The position numbers were made by a program, and so were the translations under genes. From Isoetes taiwanensis (taxonomy: Eukaryota; Streptophyta; Lycopodiopsida; Isoetales; Isoetaceae), in the NCBI GenBank assembly GCA_021234155.1, contig JAJEKV010000072.1, forward strand, positions 4,284,407 through 4,348,406: 64,000 nucleotides of DNA. Direction: 5' to 3'. Position 1 is the first letter of the stretch; every line of letters begins with the position of its first letter. The notes beneath the pieces are model-generated. The model made no database searches, was not told where the DNA came from, and worked only from the letters and a program-made list of their open reading frames with translations. Shown here one piece after another: positions 32,829 to 44,629 of this stretch.

Positions 32829-34818
32829 TCAGGTTCTAGCCTTAAGGGCTACAGAAATAGGGGTGCGCATGCACTGAACAATGCCGAATTCTTCAACCAT
32901 ATCCACATCCTCGACAGTTTTACCTGGAGGAATGACAAGTTCATATTTCTGAAGCACCTTGGCAAGGATGAGGGTGGCACTAAGGGTAGCCATGCGAGCA
33001 CCAGGGCAGACACGACGGCCAGCACCAAAGGGGAGAAGACGAAAGTCATAACCACGCATATCAACGTCATCCTTCTCGTATCGCTCTGGCAAGAACACGT
33101 CAGGTTGGTCCCAGTTGGCAGGGTCACGGTTGATGGCGAACACGTTGATATGCACGGTGGTATTGGCGGGGATATCGTAGCCCTCGATCTGGCAATCTTG
33201 AGTGCTATAGTGTGGCAACATCAGAGCCGTTGGTGGATGGAGACGTAAGGTTTCCTTGTAAACCCAGTTTAGGTAAGGCAACTTCTCAAGATGTTCCTCC
33301 TCCACGTCTTTTTCTTTACCCACTATTCTATCAATTTCTTCATGGACCTTGGCTTGCTTCTCAGGATGGATCATGAGCTCAGCCATAGCCCATTCTGTGC
33401 TCCCGGCAATGGTATCGGTGCCCGCGACCATCATGTTCTGCATACAAATCTATGGCAATCAGTTTACTTATATTGCAAAAATAAAATGGGCCTCACATGT
33501 TTGGAAGTTGACTTATATATTTTACTACTTAAGATCAAGCATACTAGCATACGCCATGCAAGATTCTCTCCTGCCCTTGCGGGTTCCTGGTTAGGAAATC
33601 AATCATGTTATTCTGGTTCTTCGATAAAAAAAAAAAGGATCATACTTCGAGAAAAAATTAGACATATCATAGAACTAAGTCACATGATGCATGATGCAAT
33701 ACAGAGAAGATTGGCATGGCCACTGTGCAAGTCAAAGGTGGATAGCTTCAGAATCAAACATAAGATACGATAAAAAAAAGATTAGCATGGCCAGTGTGAA
33801 AGTGTGAAAGTCAACGGGTGGATAGAATAAGAATCAAAGATACGCTATGCAGGAATTTTTCTCCTGCAATGGCGTACGATTTCATACTCATGCATACAAA
33901 CAAATTTTTGGAATTGAAAACAAAACAAAAGGAAACATACCCATATCATATTTCCCACAGTCGGATCATCGATCTGATTGTTCTTATTCAACTGCAGAAG
34001 AATATCAACGAAGGACTCATCGGAGGGGCCGCTTTTGCGCCGATAATCAGCGATGATCTTCCGGCTGATGGAATCCATGCCGGATTTGAAAGCCTTGATG
34101 CTTTTGACATAGCCACCGAAGTCGAAAGTACGAAGGATAGGAATAAAATCGCCCAGGTTGAACATGTTACCAATTCTGAGAGAGTCACAGACGATCTGTT
34201 TGATTTGGGCAGCTTCAATGCGATTGTCGGAGTAGCGGGAGCCCATGACCATGCGGGACATGTTATGGACGACGACGTCCCAGAGGAATTTTCTGATGAC
34301 AACGGGGGAGCCATCTTGAGCAAAAGGTCTGAGCTGCTCAACAAGGCGCGAAATATTTTCCTGTCTAGAATCCCGGAACCGCTTGAGGCTGTTGGCCGAT
34401 AAAAGCTCAGTATTGCAGAGCTTTCTGTTTTCCTGCCACTGATGGCCCAAAGGACTCCACACCATATCCACCCCCTCAGATATCATAATCCCAGAAAATA
34501 CCGTCGGTGGCCTCGACGCCAGCACATTATCATACGTTTTCAGCGCCTCCTTGGCCACTTTTGAACTTGATATAATCACATTTGGTAGCATCCCTAGCCT
34601 CACCGTCATTATTGGCCCATATATTTTGGCCAACTCCCTCATGGTCTTGTACACTGGTGGCTTCAGACTGAAGAGCGAACCAAAAGAGGTAGCCCCATTG
34701 GCCCTGGAGGCATCCTGTATTTTTTCCTCCTTGCTACGAAGGCGAAGATTATGACTAGTGGAATTGTCCATGTGAGGATCATATTGAAGGCTGAGGGGAG
34801 ATGGAGCAGAGTTGCCAT
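32829..34818 (-). CDS. Cytochrome P450, CYP71-clan, one frameshift
   Basis: A membrane-anchored haem monooxygenase of the endoplasmic reticulum. Exon 1 runs 34818-33941, intron 33940-33438 (GTATGT…TGCAG) and exon 2 33437-32829. It gives about 495 residues, normal for plant P450s. The ATG at 34818 gives a hydrophobic anchor (MILTWTIPLVIIFAFV), a basic stop and the PPGP hinge. Exon 2 has the I-helix AGTDT, K-helix KETLR, FLPERY and haem loop FGAGRRVCPG (Cys codon 33006-33008, about residue 437). The stretch DVDMRGYDFRLLPFGAGRRVCPGA, described here by its ends, recalls CYP98A hydroxylases of phenylpropanoid esters, but the N-terminal half is more divergent, so the substrate is unknown. A one-base deletion near 34679-34681, just after PPGPMGLPLL, breaks the frame. 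The rest is clean. Confidence 0.9.
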
Positions 34819-34884
34819 AGCTCTACCTCCTCCTCAAGTTGATGAATGAATGAACTAATGAATGAATAAGTGGTATGCCGCGAA

Positions 34885-34892
34885 TATTTATA
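34885..34892 (-). promoter_or_regulatory. TATA box of the P450 gene
   Basis: The minus strand reads CCTATAAATATTCG, about 67 bases upstream of the P450 start codon. This is a canonical position and sequence for a plant TATA box. Confidence 0.65.
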
Positions 34893-34899
34893 GGCCTAT

Positions 34900-36026
34900 A
34901 GAGAAGAATATGTCTAGCATTATGCACACAGTGTAAATAAGTAGCTCCAGGTAGAATAGAAAGATCGTATTTTCGTCCACCCACTCCACTGTAGAATGAA
35001 GTAACACCCCCAACTTATCATTTTGACCTTGTATGGCCTTCTAGATATTAAAACATTACACTGAAGGTCCCGTATACCCTTCCTTCCGAAGTTTTTGACT
35101 CAACCTTTAAATTATTCAATTACTTGATGGCCGCACTTTATCTATGAAACTGAGACCATTTCTTTCTCTTGTAAAAGTAAAGAGGATCTTACTAGTATGT
35201 TATGGTTGACCATGCTTAAAAATCTTTGTTTCACTTCACAATCGTCGTAGTTAACAAGTCATATTAGCTAGACTTTGTTGGGAGATGAGTAGGAGCTCCA
35301 AATATAGATGTCATCATGTCCTCAAAAATCTTGGAACAACTGTAACGAACGCGTTCTATTTGCCACCATGTGGGCTCCAATTGAATCTTCTAATATGCCT
35401 TCTGATTCACATGCATAATTTTACATATCCTATTGCACGTTGACAAATTTTATATGTCATTCGTGATGTTGAATAGGAGCGAGTTAAGTGGAATAAAAAG
35501 CCAGTAAATCTACAACAATTAATTGTTCATTGCGTGTACTTGGGTGCCTTTTTTTTTAATGTAGGAGAGCACCAAATAGACAATCACCCAAATCGAGAGG
35601 TATATTTTACAATTAAATCCTCTCTTTTATCTTCCTTAAGACCTTTCTTTTTACTAGTTGCCACATTGTACCATATTACTTTTAAACATTTGAACTTATA
35701 GATGTTATCTATTTATGAAACATGATTTTAAATTGCAAGACCAACTTATATTGCCTCTAACATTTAGATGTGATGTTGAAGATATTAGAGGCTTCTCTTA
35801 AGACTTTTTAACCAAATTGTAAAGGTATTTGCAAGTCTATTAATCAATTTGTTGTTCTGTAGAATATAAAGTGATTATTTCTTCCAAGTAAATTTCGAGC
35901 GGCAGTACCAAGGAAGGATCCCAATGAAGTAGCAGACTCAGTGTCCATCCTACAAAGTCTTGTCGTCCGGATGTTCCAATGTCTTAGAATGATGACTCGT
36001 TACTAGAATGGGTGGCCCGACATGTT
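34900..36026. other. P450 upstream region, no gene
   Basis: AT-rich and non-coding, with no clear repeat. Any promoter elements beyond the TATA box cannot be assigned by eye. Confidence 0.4.
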
Positions 36027-36830
36027 TTTTTTTTTAAGAACGACAAACTTTATTGAAACTCCAAGCCAAAAGCAAAATACAAATGCAGAGGCGGGAATAA
36101 AGTCTCAGAGGATAATCATGATCCACTGAGTAGTTCCACCAGCCTATGCATAAGACAACACACTCAAATATGACTCAAATATCAACCGCCGCCGGGTGAG
36201 CAAGCTAAGAACAATGGTATGCCTTAGCGATTCTAGCTTGTGCGCCCCGAGGACAACCGTAGAGGAATATCCAAACCCCGAAGATACACGTCTTCTCGCG
36301 CCTGGGGATGGACCACAACAACCATCCCTGATGCTAAATGAAATGCTTGGCTCAAGAATCCTATTCCAAGCATCCCATAAATAGCCGTAAGCACTTGTTG
36401 ACTTGTCAATGTCACATGAAAAGAGAAAGCGCCCAAGACCAAATAGGCCGGAGATGAACACATAAAAGAAACAATGCTCAATGGTCTCATCCCTTTGCTT
36501 GCACAAGGCGCGTTCGGCCGACACTCGAGGATCAAATCTGTGGACAAGCACGTTCACACGAGGGCATCTGTGAAGAATCTGCTACCAAAGCACCGCTACC
36601 TTAGGATGGAGTAGTTTATCCCAAGCCCAAGTCCACAAACATCTCCAATTAGGAGGTGAAAGCTGAAGGGACCACCTAGTGGATGGCAGAAGGATATCAC
36701 TATTGACAAGAAGCCTATACATAGAGTTCACAAGCCTATGCCCGTGAACACCCTGGTGGGAAACCCACATGCACCCTTCAATAGCCTCTGGAGCAACCAA
36801 TGGCAGAGTACTAGCATGACCATGTTAAAA
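36027..36830 (-). mobile_element. L1 LINE fragment, decayed C-terminal ORF2
   Basis: The tail is a T run (about 36027-36037). In two frames it has W.WAWDKLLHPKVAVLW (36650-36590), VNVLVHRFDPRVSAE, then LCKQRDETIEHCFF (36560-36450). This is co-linear with the intact ORF at 14283-15029. GACATG before the T run and GACCATG near 36815 may be a decayed target duplication. Confidence 0.8.
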
Positions 36831-38394
36831 TGTAAAAAGGTCATCGTTTTCAAAATGTTTTTAATGATGAATTAGTCATTTTCAAATCCATTGTTTAAAT
36901 TTGGTTTTCCAGTTTGGTGAGAAAGATTCTGGGTTTTTGGGTTGCCCCTAAGGGGGCAAACCCTCGTCCATGCGGGTTTGTGGCATATTCCAGGTATATG
37001 TCAGTATATGCCCGGAATATGCCAATAACTGCTCCAAACCCATTATTTGGTTGTAAACTGGCGGTCAATGATGTTGCTGGTTAGCCAATGTGGAAACCGG
37101 CTAACCGATGCTTCTTGCTCGAAGAAGGCTATGGTGATTTGGTGCGCGATTTCCTGATTTTCTTGATCCCTGGCCAAGCCCATCTCCGTTGATTCTATAT
37201 TTGTTTGATCCGATTTTGCCACGTTTCTAGATTTATAATCACGTCCATATTATGTAGGTTCTACGAAGCAGGGGTTAGATTTCAGGCAGATTTTCATCAT
37301 GATATGGCATGGCACTGGGTGCACACATCAATAGCCCAATGCTTTTCTTTGGTGATGGCACTAATCTATACAAGCTTACCTTTACTCTTGCACTACAAGT
37401 TATATATTTTAATTTTTTGTATCTTTTGTAGGATTATTTTCTGTATCTTCTATACCTTTTAATTCTGATATCCCAGGTCTTGCTGATGCAACATGTTTTC
37501 ACTGCATGTTTCCCGATGGAGCGTGCCATCTAGCCTATGCATGTGGATCTCTAGGACCCCTTGAAAGAGGTAGTAGATTCTGTATTCTGTAACGGGATGG
37601 TATCTACAAAAACTCAGATACAAATACAACAAATAAAATGAATTTGTAGAAACAGGATAGGAAATAGAGCTATATTTCCAAATTATGGCATGTTGGATCT
37701 AGTTCTGAAATTGCCCTTAAATTTGATTGTTAATTCAAAGTTATGGTGGTCTTTGTTGTTGCAATCCAGATGTGGTAATGTTGCTGCCATTTTGGAATTG
37801 GATGAGCACCTAAACAAAAAGTTTACTATCTTTCAGGCAGATCCCCGGGTATGCTGATATAGGAGTCCTTTTCTTAATATGTTCTCTAATAATGTGTTTT
37901 CTCTGTGACAGTAGGAGGCCAGGGGTATATCTTCCAAAAAGCTTGCACCAGATTACATGCTTTAACTGTGTAAATTTAAAGCTTACCCAAAGCTCTGCTT
38001 GAGGAGCTTTTGTTAGTTTTGCAAGCATCATGGTGCTAGTGTGGTGCTACAGAAATGTTCATGCACAAGTTCCTCTTGACAAGTTCATCATGTGCATGTG
38101 TTTTAATAAATGACCAGGTAATGCGGCAGGTCCGTGTTTCTGGAGTAAAGCTTAAAATATCTTTTATTCTTCTAGGCATTCTGTGACAATTTCAATTTGC
38201 CAACTATTTTTAATTTCATGAATCGCCTTCGTGCAAGCTTTCCAACTTATCAATGTACGAAGTCAAGTGGAATAATTTCGAGAAACTTACACTGGCTGCG
38301 CCTATGCATTTGCCGACAATAATTCTTTATGTCCATGGCCTTAATGGTTGCGCAAGATGATGCCCATGAACCATGTATCGTATGCAATAGTTAG
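36831..38394. other. No supported gene
   Basis: A short palindromic stretch near 36948-36965 (CCCCTAAGGGGG) and TATATG words near 36990-37020. ORFs at 37205-37462 and 38031-37810 have no motif I know. Confidence 0.35.
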
Positions 38395-38586
38395 ATGTTT
38401 GAAAGCGAGAAAGTAACATTTGTGAGACTTAATATAATATATGCATGCAGTCATGCAAGTCTTGTGGATGCTGCTAAGCTCTTCATTATAGCGTTCCAGG
38501 AAAGGCCTGAGCATTGGATTGGAACTGGGGTTCGATTCCCCAGGCTCATGCGATTGTGTAATGTTCTTGATGTTCTTGAGTCATGA
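38395..38586 (+). pseudogene. PPR-like fragment
   Basis: The 63-residue ORF contains VTFVRLNIIYACSHASLVDAA then KLF. It resembles the PPR consensus VTFxxLLxACSHAGLVDEG.xLF. Only about one repeat is present, without neighbours in any frame that I can see. It is probably a scrap of a PPR gene. Confidence 0.45.
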
Positions 38587-39036
38587 AGTATTGTATTCTA
38601 TTGTGATGGTGGAATGTTGCTTATGGAGTAGTCGATTCTATTGCTTTCATATTGTACTGTATAAATGGCAGAATACTATTTTATCCAATGGTGTATGCTT
38701 TGATAGTGCCCCCTTTAAAATCGGATCAACAAGGGGCAGTTTGACCTGAGAAAGACTTGAATTGGGCGATCTGGATTTGTACAGGGGGAATATGTTCCCA
38801 GATCCAACGGCTCAGAAACAATAATACATGCTTTAACCATAAGATCTACGATTTCTGACTACTGCCTTACACGATTTTTCAGAAATTTTTTATTGTTTCA
38901 ATTTAGATGCCTTCTTTCTGTACTAGTGGGATTGGAAATGCGGTTGTGTGCCCTTGGGGTGTTAGTATTGATCCGCCCACTCTTTTGTTATTTGTGCGTT
39001 ATTTTCTCCATCATGTATTTCTTCAATCTTTTTAGT
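38587..39036. other. No gene seen
   Basis: AT-rich sequence between the PPR scrap and the inverted repeat. Confidence 0.35.
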
Positions 39037-39579
39037 CATTAGGGATTTTTTGAGATCATAAAAGGGCCTTCTAAGAACTGCTGACTAAGCTATATGAACT
39101 ACCAATCAGAAAATAGAACTGGTAATCCAATCAGCAAAACAGTTATAACTAACTCACTGGATCACATTTTCTAGCATAAGTGTTGATAGAAAAGTCCAAA
39201 TAAGCTCTTGTTTGGTGCAATAGATAGATCGCATTGAGATCTTTCCAACCTTGGGTGGTTTGCATATCTTTTAGCCCCGTAGGATAGTTAAAAATGGTAA
39301 AAACCATATTTTTTGGAGTTTTGACAATCATAAGTGGTTAAAATATGTACCTAAGGTTGGAAAGATCTCAACGATATCTATCTATTGCACTGAAGGAGAG
39401 CTCATTTGGACTTTTCTATCAATAGTTATGCTAGAAAATGTGATCTAATGAGTTAATTATAACAGTTTTGCTGATTGGACCCGTCAGGCTCTGATTTCTG
39501 ATTGGTAGTTCATCTATCTTCATTTGGCTTAGTTGGTATGTTTTGAAGGCCCTTTTTTAATCTCAAAAAAACCCTAATG
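39037..39579. mobile_element. Long inverted repeat (hairpin), arms about 215-230 bp
   Basis: The left arm 39037-39252 and right arm 39350-39579 are inverted copies with a spacer of about 97 bases. Both ends begin CATTAGGGNTTTTTTGAGAT. Shared inner words include TAGCATAA/GTTGATAGAAAAGTCC (by parts) and TTGAGATCTTTCCAACCTT. The right arm has a few insertions. No ORF. Foldback DNA element or small-RNA hairpin locus. Confidence 0.82.
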
Positions 39580-40556
39580 TCTGATTGTCCAAGTTGCTTC
39601 ATTAGTCACAGTCTCATTTGCTTTATTCCTTTCATACCCTCAGATCCACCAGCCACTTATCTTTATTTATTATTTCTTTTTGTTGCATTGGTTCTTTGCT
39701 ACCCATACATTCTATTAATTTTTTCTTCTTTCAGTCCTATTGGTTTATTTATTCAGTTTCTAATGTTCATATTTGATGGTTCTTTTTGCTCCATTTAATC
39801 TCATTGGCTTTTAGGTCATCATATCTTTGCATTGTTATTGATGACTCGTTTGGCAATCTCTTGTTACATCGTCATATGAAAACCATGCCAAAAAGCGTAT
39901 AAAATCACAAAAAAAAACCCCTGTTATAATGCTAGATATTAATACATTCGATTTGGGTTTTATCCTTTCTATATATGTTGATCTAGGTGACATGCATCAT
40001 TTGGTATCGATTAGCATCTTTATAGCATTATAGTCTAGATTACTTATGCACATGTCGTTGCTATAGAATTGCATTTCTTATAACCTTCATCGTTCATCGT
40101 GGCCATATGGTATTTCCACTTCGTCTATCTTTTCTTGAACTTCCTTAGTTCTTCAAACCTTTCTCTTGCTAGGTTTGGGTCATTTGACCCACGCAATCGT
40201 CTCTTAACGGTATCCTTGCTTTTCCTCATTTTGTCCCTTCTAGATTGCTCCTACTGGACTGGTTCTTTAGATTCTATTACTTCGTTTGATTTTATTCATT
40301 TTGTTTCTTCCCTTATTCCATTTGTTCCTTTCCTAGTGCGTCAGTTTTTCCTTGTTGATCTATTTACATTGATTGCTTTGTTGGCTATTTAGGTTCCTTT
40401 AGTTCTTATCTATTCTATTTGCATTTGTCCTTTGATGTTAGATCTCTTTACCATTGATTTTGTTCTTGACTTTCTTCCATTTTGTTTCTTAGATATTTTG
40501 CCTTTATCCTTTCCTACCATCTCTCTTTTCCTTTTGATCTCATTTTACTCTTGTTT
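39580..40556. other. Pyrimidine-rich non-coding; inverted start of repeat R
   Basis: Strongly T/C-rich on the plus strand, with ORFs that are mere hydrophobic shadows of that composition. At 39936-39850 (-) lies the start of repeat family R (TCTAGCATTATAACAGGGG). Confidence 0.55.
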
Positions 40557-40602
40557 TCTCTCTCTCTGGCTCTCTTCTCTCTCTCTCTCTCTCTCTCTCT
40601 TC
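40557..40602. repeat. (CT)n microsatellite 1
   Basis: Interrupted CT repeat just before the first LINE copy of the cluster. Confidence 0.95.
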
Positions 40603-42665
40603 CTTATCAATAGCAAATTGTACCATATTGAGGGTTTGGATGATCGAATGGAAAAAAAATGGACTTTTTCTAATATTTGAGGAGGAAGATATAATAGCAG
40701 GCATACAGAAGCTTTCTTGTGGTAAGGAAAAGGATGCTTTTGGGCTAGTATCAGAAATGGTGAAATGGGCAGGCAAAACCACCACAAAGGTTATTACTAA
40801 AATGATGAATGCAAAGTATGGTACATGGTTTTCTCCATCATGGCGTGCATTAACCGCGGTTACTTATCCATAAAACTGGGGACATTAAAGACCCAAATAA
40901 TTATCGTACGGTGATGGTAAGCAGCCTTTTTTCTAAACTGTTTGCTACTATTGTTGAGAAAAAATTGAGTGCATGGGCTGAAGAAAGCAATATAAGGGCA
41001 ATCGGGCAGGCGGGTTTTAGGCCCAAAAAGTCCACTGTGGATCATTTGGTTACTATTAGAGTTCTTACGGAGTCAGTTAAGAAAACTAAAAGGCCACTCT
41101 TTGCATTATTTGTAGATCTCACGAAAGCATTTGATATGCTGAGACGAAAAAATATTTGGGAGTACATGGGTAATATCAATGTACCAATAGAGCTGAGGAA
41201 TGCAGTAGCAACGTTGTATGAGAAAGTAGTGGTCCGCCTATCACTTCCTTTATATGACCAGTGTCGGGATGAAATACTTAGTAACATTGGGGTTAAACAG
41301 GGATGCCCGCTTTCTCCCAATGCTATTCTAAGATCTATATTGATCAATTGGAAGAATGGTTGCGAAAAATGGAGGGGCAGCACCACAATCGCGGATATGT
41401 GTCCGGTACTTTTTATTATATGCGATGATATTGTAATTCGGCTAGAAATGCAAATGATATGCAAAGACACATCAATGCGCTTATCTTCATTTTGTGAGCA
41501 TACGAGCATGCAAAGTTAACCTAAGCAAAAACCAAGATTCTCGGTTTTTGGGATGAAGACACCAGATTTTCACTTTTTCTATAATGAGCAAGAAATTGAA
41601 ATATGTGACACATATAAGTATCTTGGGCTTATAGTAGATCACAATTATAATTGGAATAAAGGCGGCGAAGCAGAGAGAACAAATGCAGGGCTTAAAGCTC
41701 TATATGCAATGCAGGGAAGTGTGAAAAGCGCAGACATTATGGATTGGAATCAAAAAAATGTTGTATGAAACATTGGTACGTACTGTAATTCTCTATGGAT
41801 GTGAAGCATGGGGGCCAGGCCTTTCACTTGAGATGTGGAAAAGAGTGGAAAAAATACAGAAAAAATTCTTATTGACAGAGTTAGGAGTCAAGGTACGCAC
41901 CCCATACCCTATGATGCTAGCTTTATATGGGTCTAATGCCATTGGAGCGTAAGCCCTTTTTCAAACATTAAAATATGTGATTAGAGTACGAGACATGGAC
42001 GCAGATAGATTGCCTAGACTTGCAATGATCCAGAGTACTATAAAAGGGTGGTTTAAGGATATTGGAAAATGGCTTTGTAAATGGAATATGTCACTAGAAG
42101 AGATACCGTGAGGATATCAAAGATTTAAGGGAATGGATAGAAAGGAAAGTACAATATACTTTTATGGCGTAACCTGTGATCCAAGATGGGATTCTATAGA
42201 GATTCAATAAATCCCGAAGCTAGAAGAAGCATTGCATATGAGAAGTAATATTTCATGTTATAAGAGAAGGTTGGTATGCAGATTACGTTTAAGCTCACAC
42301 CATCTTGGCATCGAAATAGGGAGATGGGGGAACTTTCCTAGGAGCAGACGCACATGTAAGGTATGTGGTGTGAATGAGATTGAAGATGAGGAACATCTAA
42401 TACTAAGATGTCCAAAGATATCAAAATCATACCAAGATTTGAAATACCACAAGGGGTCTCGTTACAGTTTCTTCAAACTACCAATGGATAATATATGTAA
42501 TTATTTGATTGATGTCATGAATCGGTTGAGAATTGTCTATAAAAATTATAAAACAATTATTAGAGATATATATGGACGGGAGGGAGAGGAAAGGATTATG
42601 GAAATGGAGAATTGTACATGTTGATATGTCTTCTAGACCCGATGGTCTCACACTAATAATCATTT
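40603..42665 (+). mobile_element. LINE (family A) copy 1: RT and CCHC C-terminus, 5' truncated
   Basis: Coding pieces in order: EEEDIIAGIQKLSCGKEKDA (40676-40740), then DPNNYRTVMVSSLFSKLF (40890-40943). Next are QAGFRPKKSTVDHLV and LFVDLTKAFDM, then NIGVKQGCPLSPN (RT blocks up to about 41320), and a broken YADD near 41418-41430. Downstream are YKYLGLIVDHNYNWN, ILYGCEAWGP, then GIEIGRWGNFP and CKVCGVNEIEDEEHLILRCP (42300-42420). The frame is broken at several points. The 3' end has 'GACCCGATGGTCTCA' then a CATTT-rich tail and (CT)n. The apurinic-type endonuclease is missing. Confidence 0.85.
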
Positions 42666-42674
42666 CATTTCTTC

Positions 42675-42678
<4 letters not shown>

Positions 42679-42748
<70 letters not shown>
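42679..42748. repeat. (CT)n microsatellite 2
   Basis: About 35 uninterrupted CT units between the two LINE copies. Confidence 0.97.
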
Positions 42749-42752
<4 letters not shown>

Positions 42753-42789
42753 ATATGAGTGTGTATTAGTCCGCTTTATCCTTTCCAAT

Positions 42790-44213
42790 TTCGAATCAAC
42801 AATGCACCTGATGAGGTAATTAGTAATATTGGTGTGAAGCAGTGGATGTGTCACCTACATTATTTGGTTTATATATAGATCACCGAGGCGTGCATACATG
42901 AACATGGGGTAGTGGAGCTACCATTGCGGGATATGTGCTTGTCTTATTATTGTATGCGATGATATTGTTATGTTCTCTCGGCGCAAATATATGCGAAAAA
43001 CTTAGATGCGCTTGCCGTGTTTTTGGATGCTAACAAATGAAGGTAAACTTGGGTAAAAACAAAATTTTGATTTTTGGCACCAGATCACGGACTATTATTT
43101 TCATTATAAAGGAGAGCGGTGGAGATAGCAAAAAATTACAAATATTTGGGTCTTGTGGTTGATCATAACTACTGCTTGGAATACCGGCAGCTGAACGTAG
43201 AATAGACGCTGAATAAAATCACTTTTGCACCCGCTACAAAGGAAATGCGTAGTGCCGCAGAAATTGTGGATTGGAAACTTAAAAAGATGCTTTATATATC
43301 TTTGGTTCTTGGTCAAGGGTACTATATGGTTGTGAAACTTGGGGACCCGCTTATCATTGGAACCGTGGAAAAGGGTCGAGAAAGTCCAAAAAGAAATTTC
43401 TTCTTACGTAACCCGACTCCCTTCCAATGATGCTAGCTAAAGTCGGAATGATGCCTTTAGAGTTGGAAGCATGGCATCGACACTAAAAGTATCCGAATCG
43501 GGTGCAAAAAATGGATCATGATAGGTTGCCACATTTGGCGATGATTCAAAGCACCAAGGGATGGTATGCTAGTATAGGAGAATGGGTTCGAAATGGGGAT
43601 GGAACTAGATGAAATACCCATTGAAGAGAAGGAATTGGAAGAATACATTTTAATAAAGGGAAACAGTTTATGGGAAAGACCGGAACCAAGATGATCTTTT
43701 ATAGAGACCGTTAATCTAGATATGATGGAGGCACCACACCTTGCGTGAAGATTGTCATATTTTAAAAGACACTTGATATGCAGGTTGAGACTTAGTTCAA
43801 GACCATTTGGGGGTGGAAGTAGGAAGATGGGGAACTTTTCACACATAGACGCATATGTAAAGTGTGTGGGACAGATGACATTGAAGATGAAGCGCACCTT
43901 ATATTAGAATGTACTGCTTATCAAAACTTGAGAGGGATGTATGGTATTACATCGGGTTTATCTTAACGAAATTTTTGAATTACCAACCCAGATTATAGGA
44001 GGTTATTTAACCAAGTCATGCGATATGAGAGAATTGTCTATCAAAAGCTATAAGCATTTATCGAAATATATGATGAGGAGGAGAGCACATCTAGTGGTAT
44101 TCTTTGTGATACACTCGATGGTTAGTAGAGGTGATTTGTATGTGTAATGATTGTAGTGGTCCTCTAGACCTAATGGTCTCATGGACATAAATAAAATCAT
44201 ATCATATCATATC

Positions 44214-44218
<5 letters not shown>
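42790..44218 (+). mobile_element. LINE (family A) copy 2, decayed
   Basis: It starts inside the RT with ISNIGVKQ, then AGYVLVLLLYA (with the YADD broken at about 42954-42966), DYKYLGLVVDHNY-like and EIVDWKLKKMLY. Next come CETWGPAYH, GVEVGRWG-like and ED.AHLILEC remnants. The 3' end is 'GACCTAATGGTCTCATGG', then ACATAAATAAAATC(ATATC)n and (CT)n. It is collinear with copy 1 but more damaged. Confidence 0.75.

Positions 44219-44297
<79 letters not shown>
44188..44297. repeat. (ATATC)n LINE tail and (CT)n microsatellite 3
   Basis: Five ATATC units form the LINE tail, then about 38 CT units. Confidence 0.95.
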
Positions 44298-44298
<1 letters not shown>

Positions 44299-44629
44299 GG
44301 TTGGCCACATGCTTGCCAAAATACCCGTCTCTCGTCCTATACGACTCCTCTTAGAATTGTACGTATTTTTTCCTGAGAGGAGAGGAGAGAAAGGTTGTCT
44401 CGAGGGTCTAACAAATCATTTAGGCCTCAATTTTGGTTTCCTCACCGAGAACTACTCCATCGAATCATTCCGGTAGGGCAAGTTTTTGTGGGATAATTCC
44501 CCTCCAATTTTGAATCGGCCTTCAAAATGTGGGATATTTCTTTCCCTTTTCCTGTCGGCAGGTAAGCTTTGTGGGATTTTTCATTTGCTCTGTTTTTTGC
44601 ATAGGGTTCCATTTGCCGGCCGTTCTATC

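Noticed and set aside
33818-34402. Long plus-strand ORF over the P450
   Set aside because: Antisense shadow of P450 exon 1. The minus strand has the haem loop, the K-helix motif and intron borders.
33845-34771. P450 starting at the ATG at 34771
   Set aside because: That frame lacks the membrane anchor and PPGP hinge. These lie in another frame from the ATG at 34818, joined across a one-base deletion.
38525-38570. tRNA T-arm-like sequence (TGGGGTTCGATTCCCCA)
   Set aside because: The T stem and loop are perfect, but no matching acceptor, D or anticodon arms lie upstream, so it is not a tRNA gene. It falls inside the PPR-like ORF.
40432-40680. Hydrophobic plus-strand ORFs in the T-rich stretch before the LINE cluster
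   Set aside because: They are composition shadows of pyrimidine-rich DNA and (CT)n. No start context, splice sites or motif.
42533-42854. ORFs with long Ser-Leu or Glu-Arg repeats
   Set aside because: They are translations of the (CT)n/(GA)n microsatellite.
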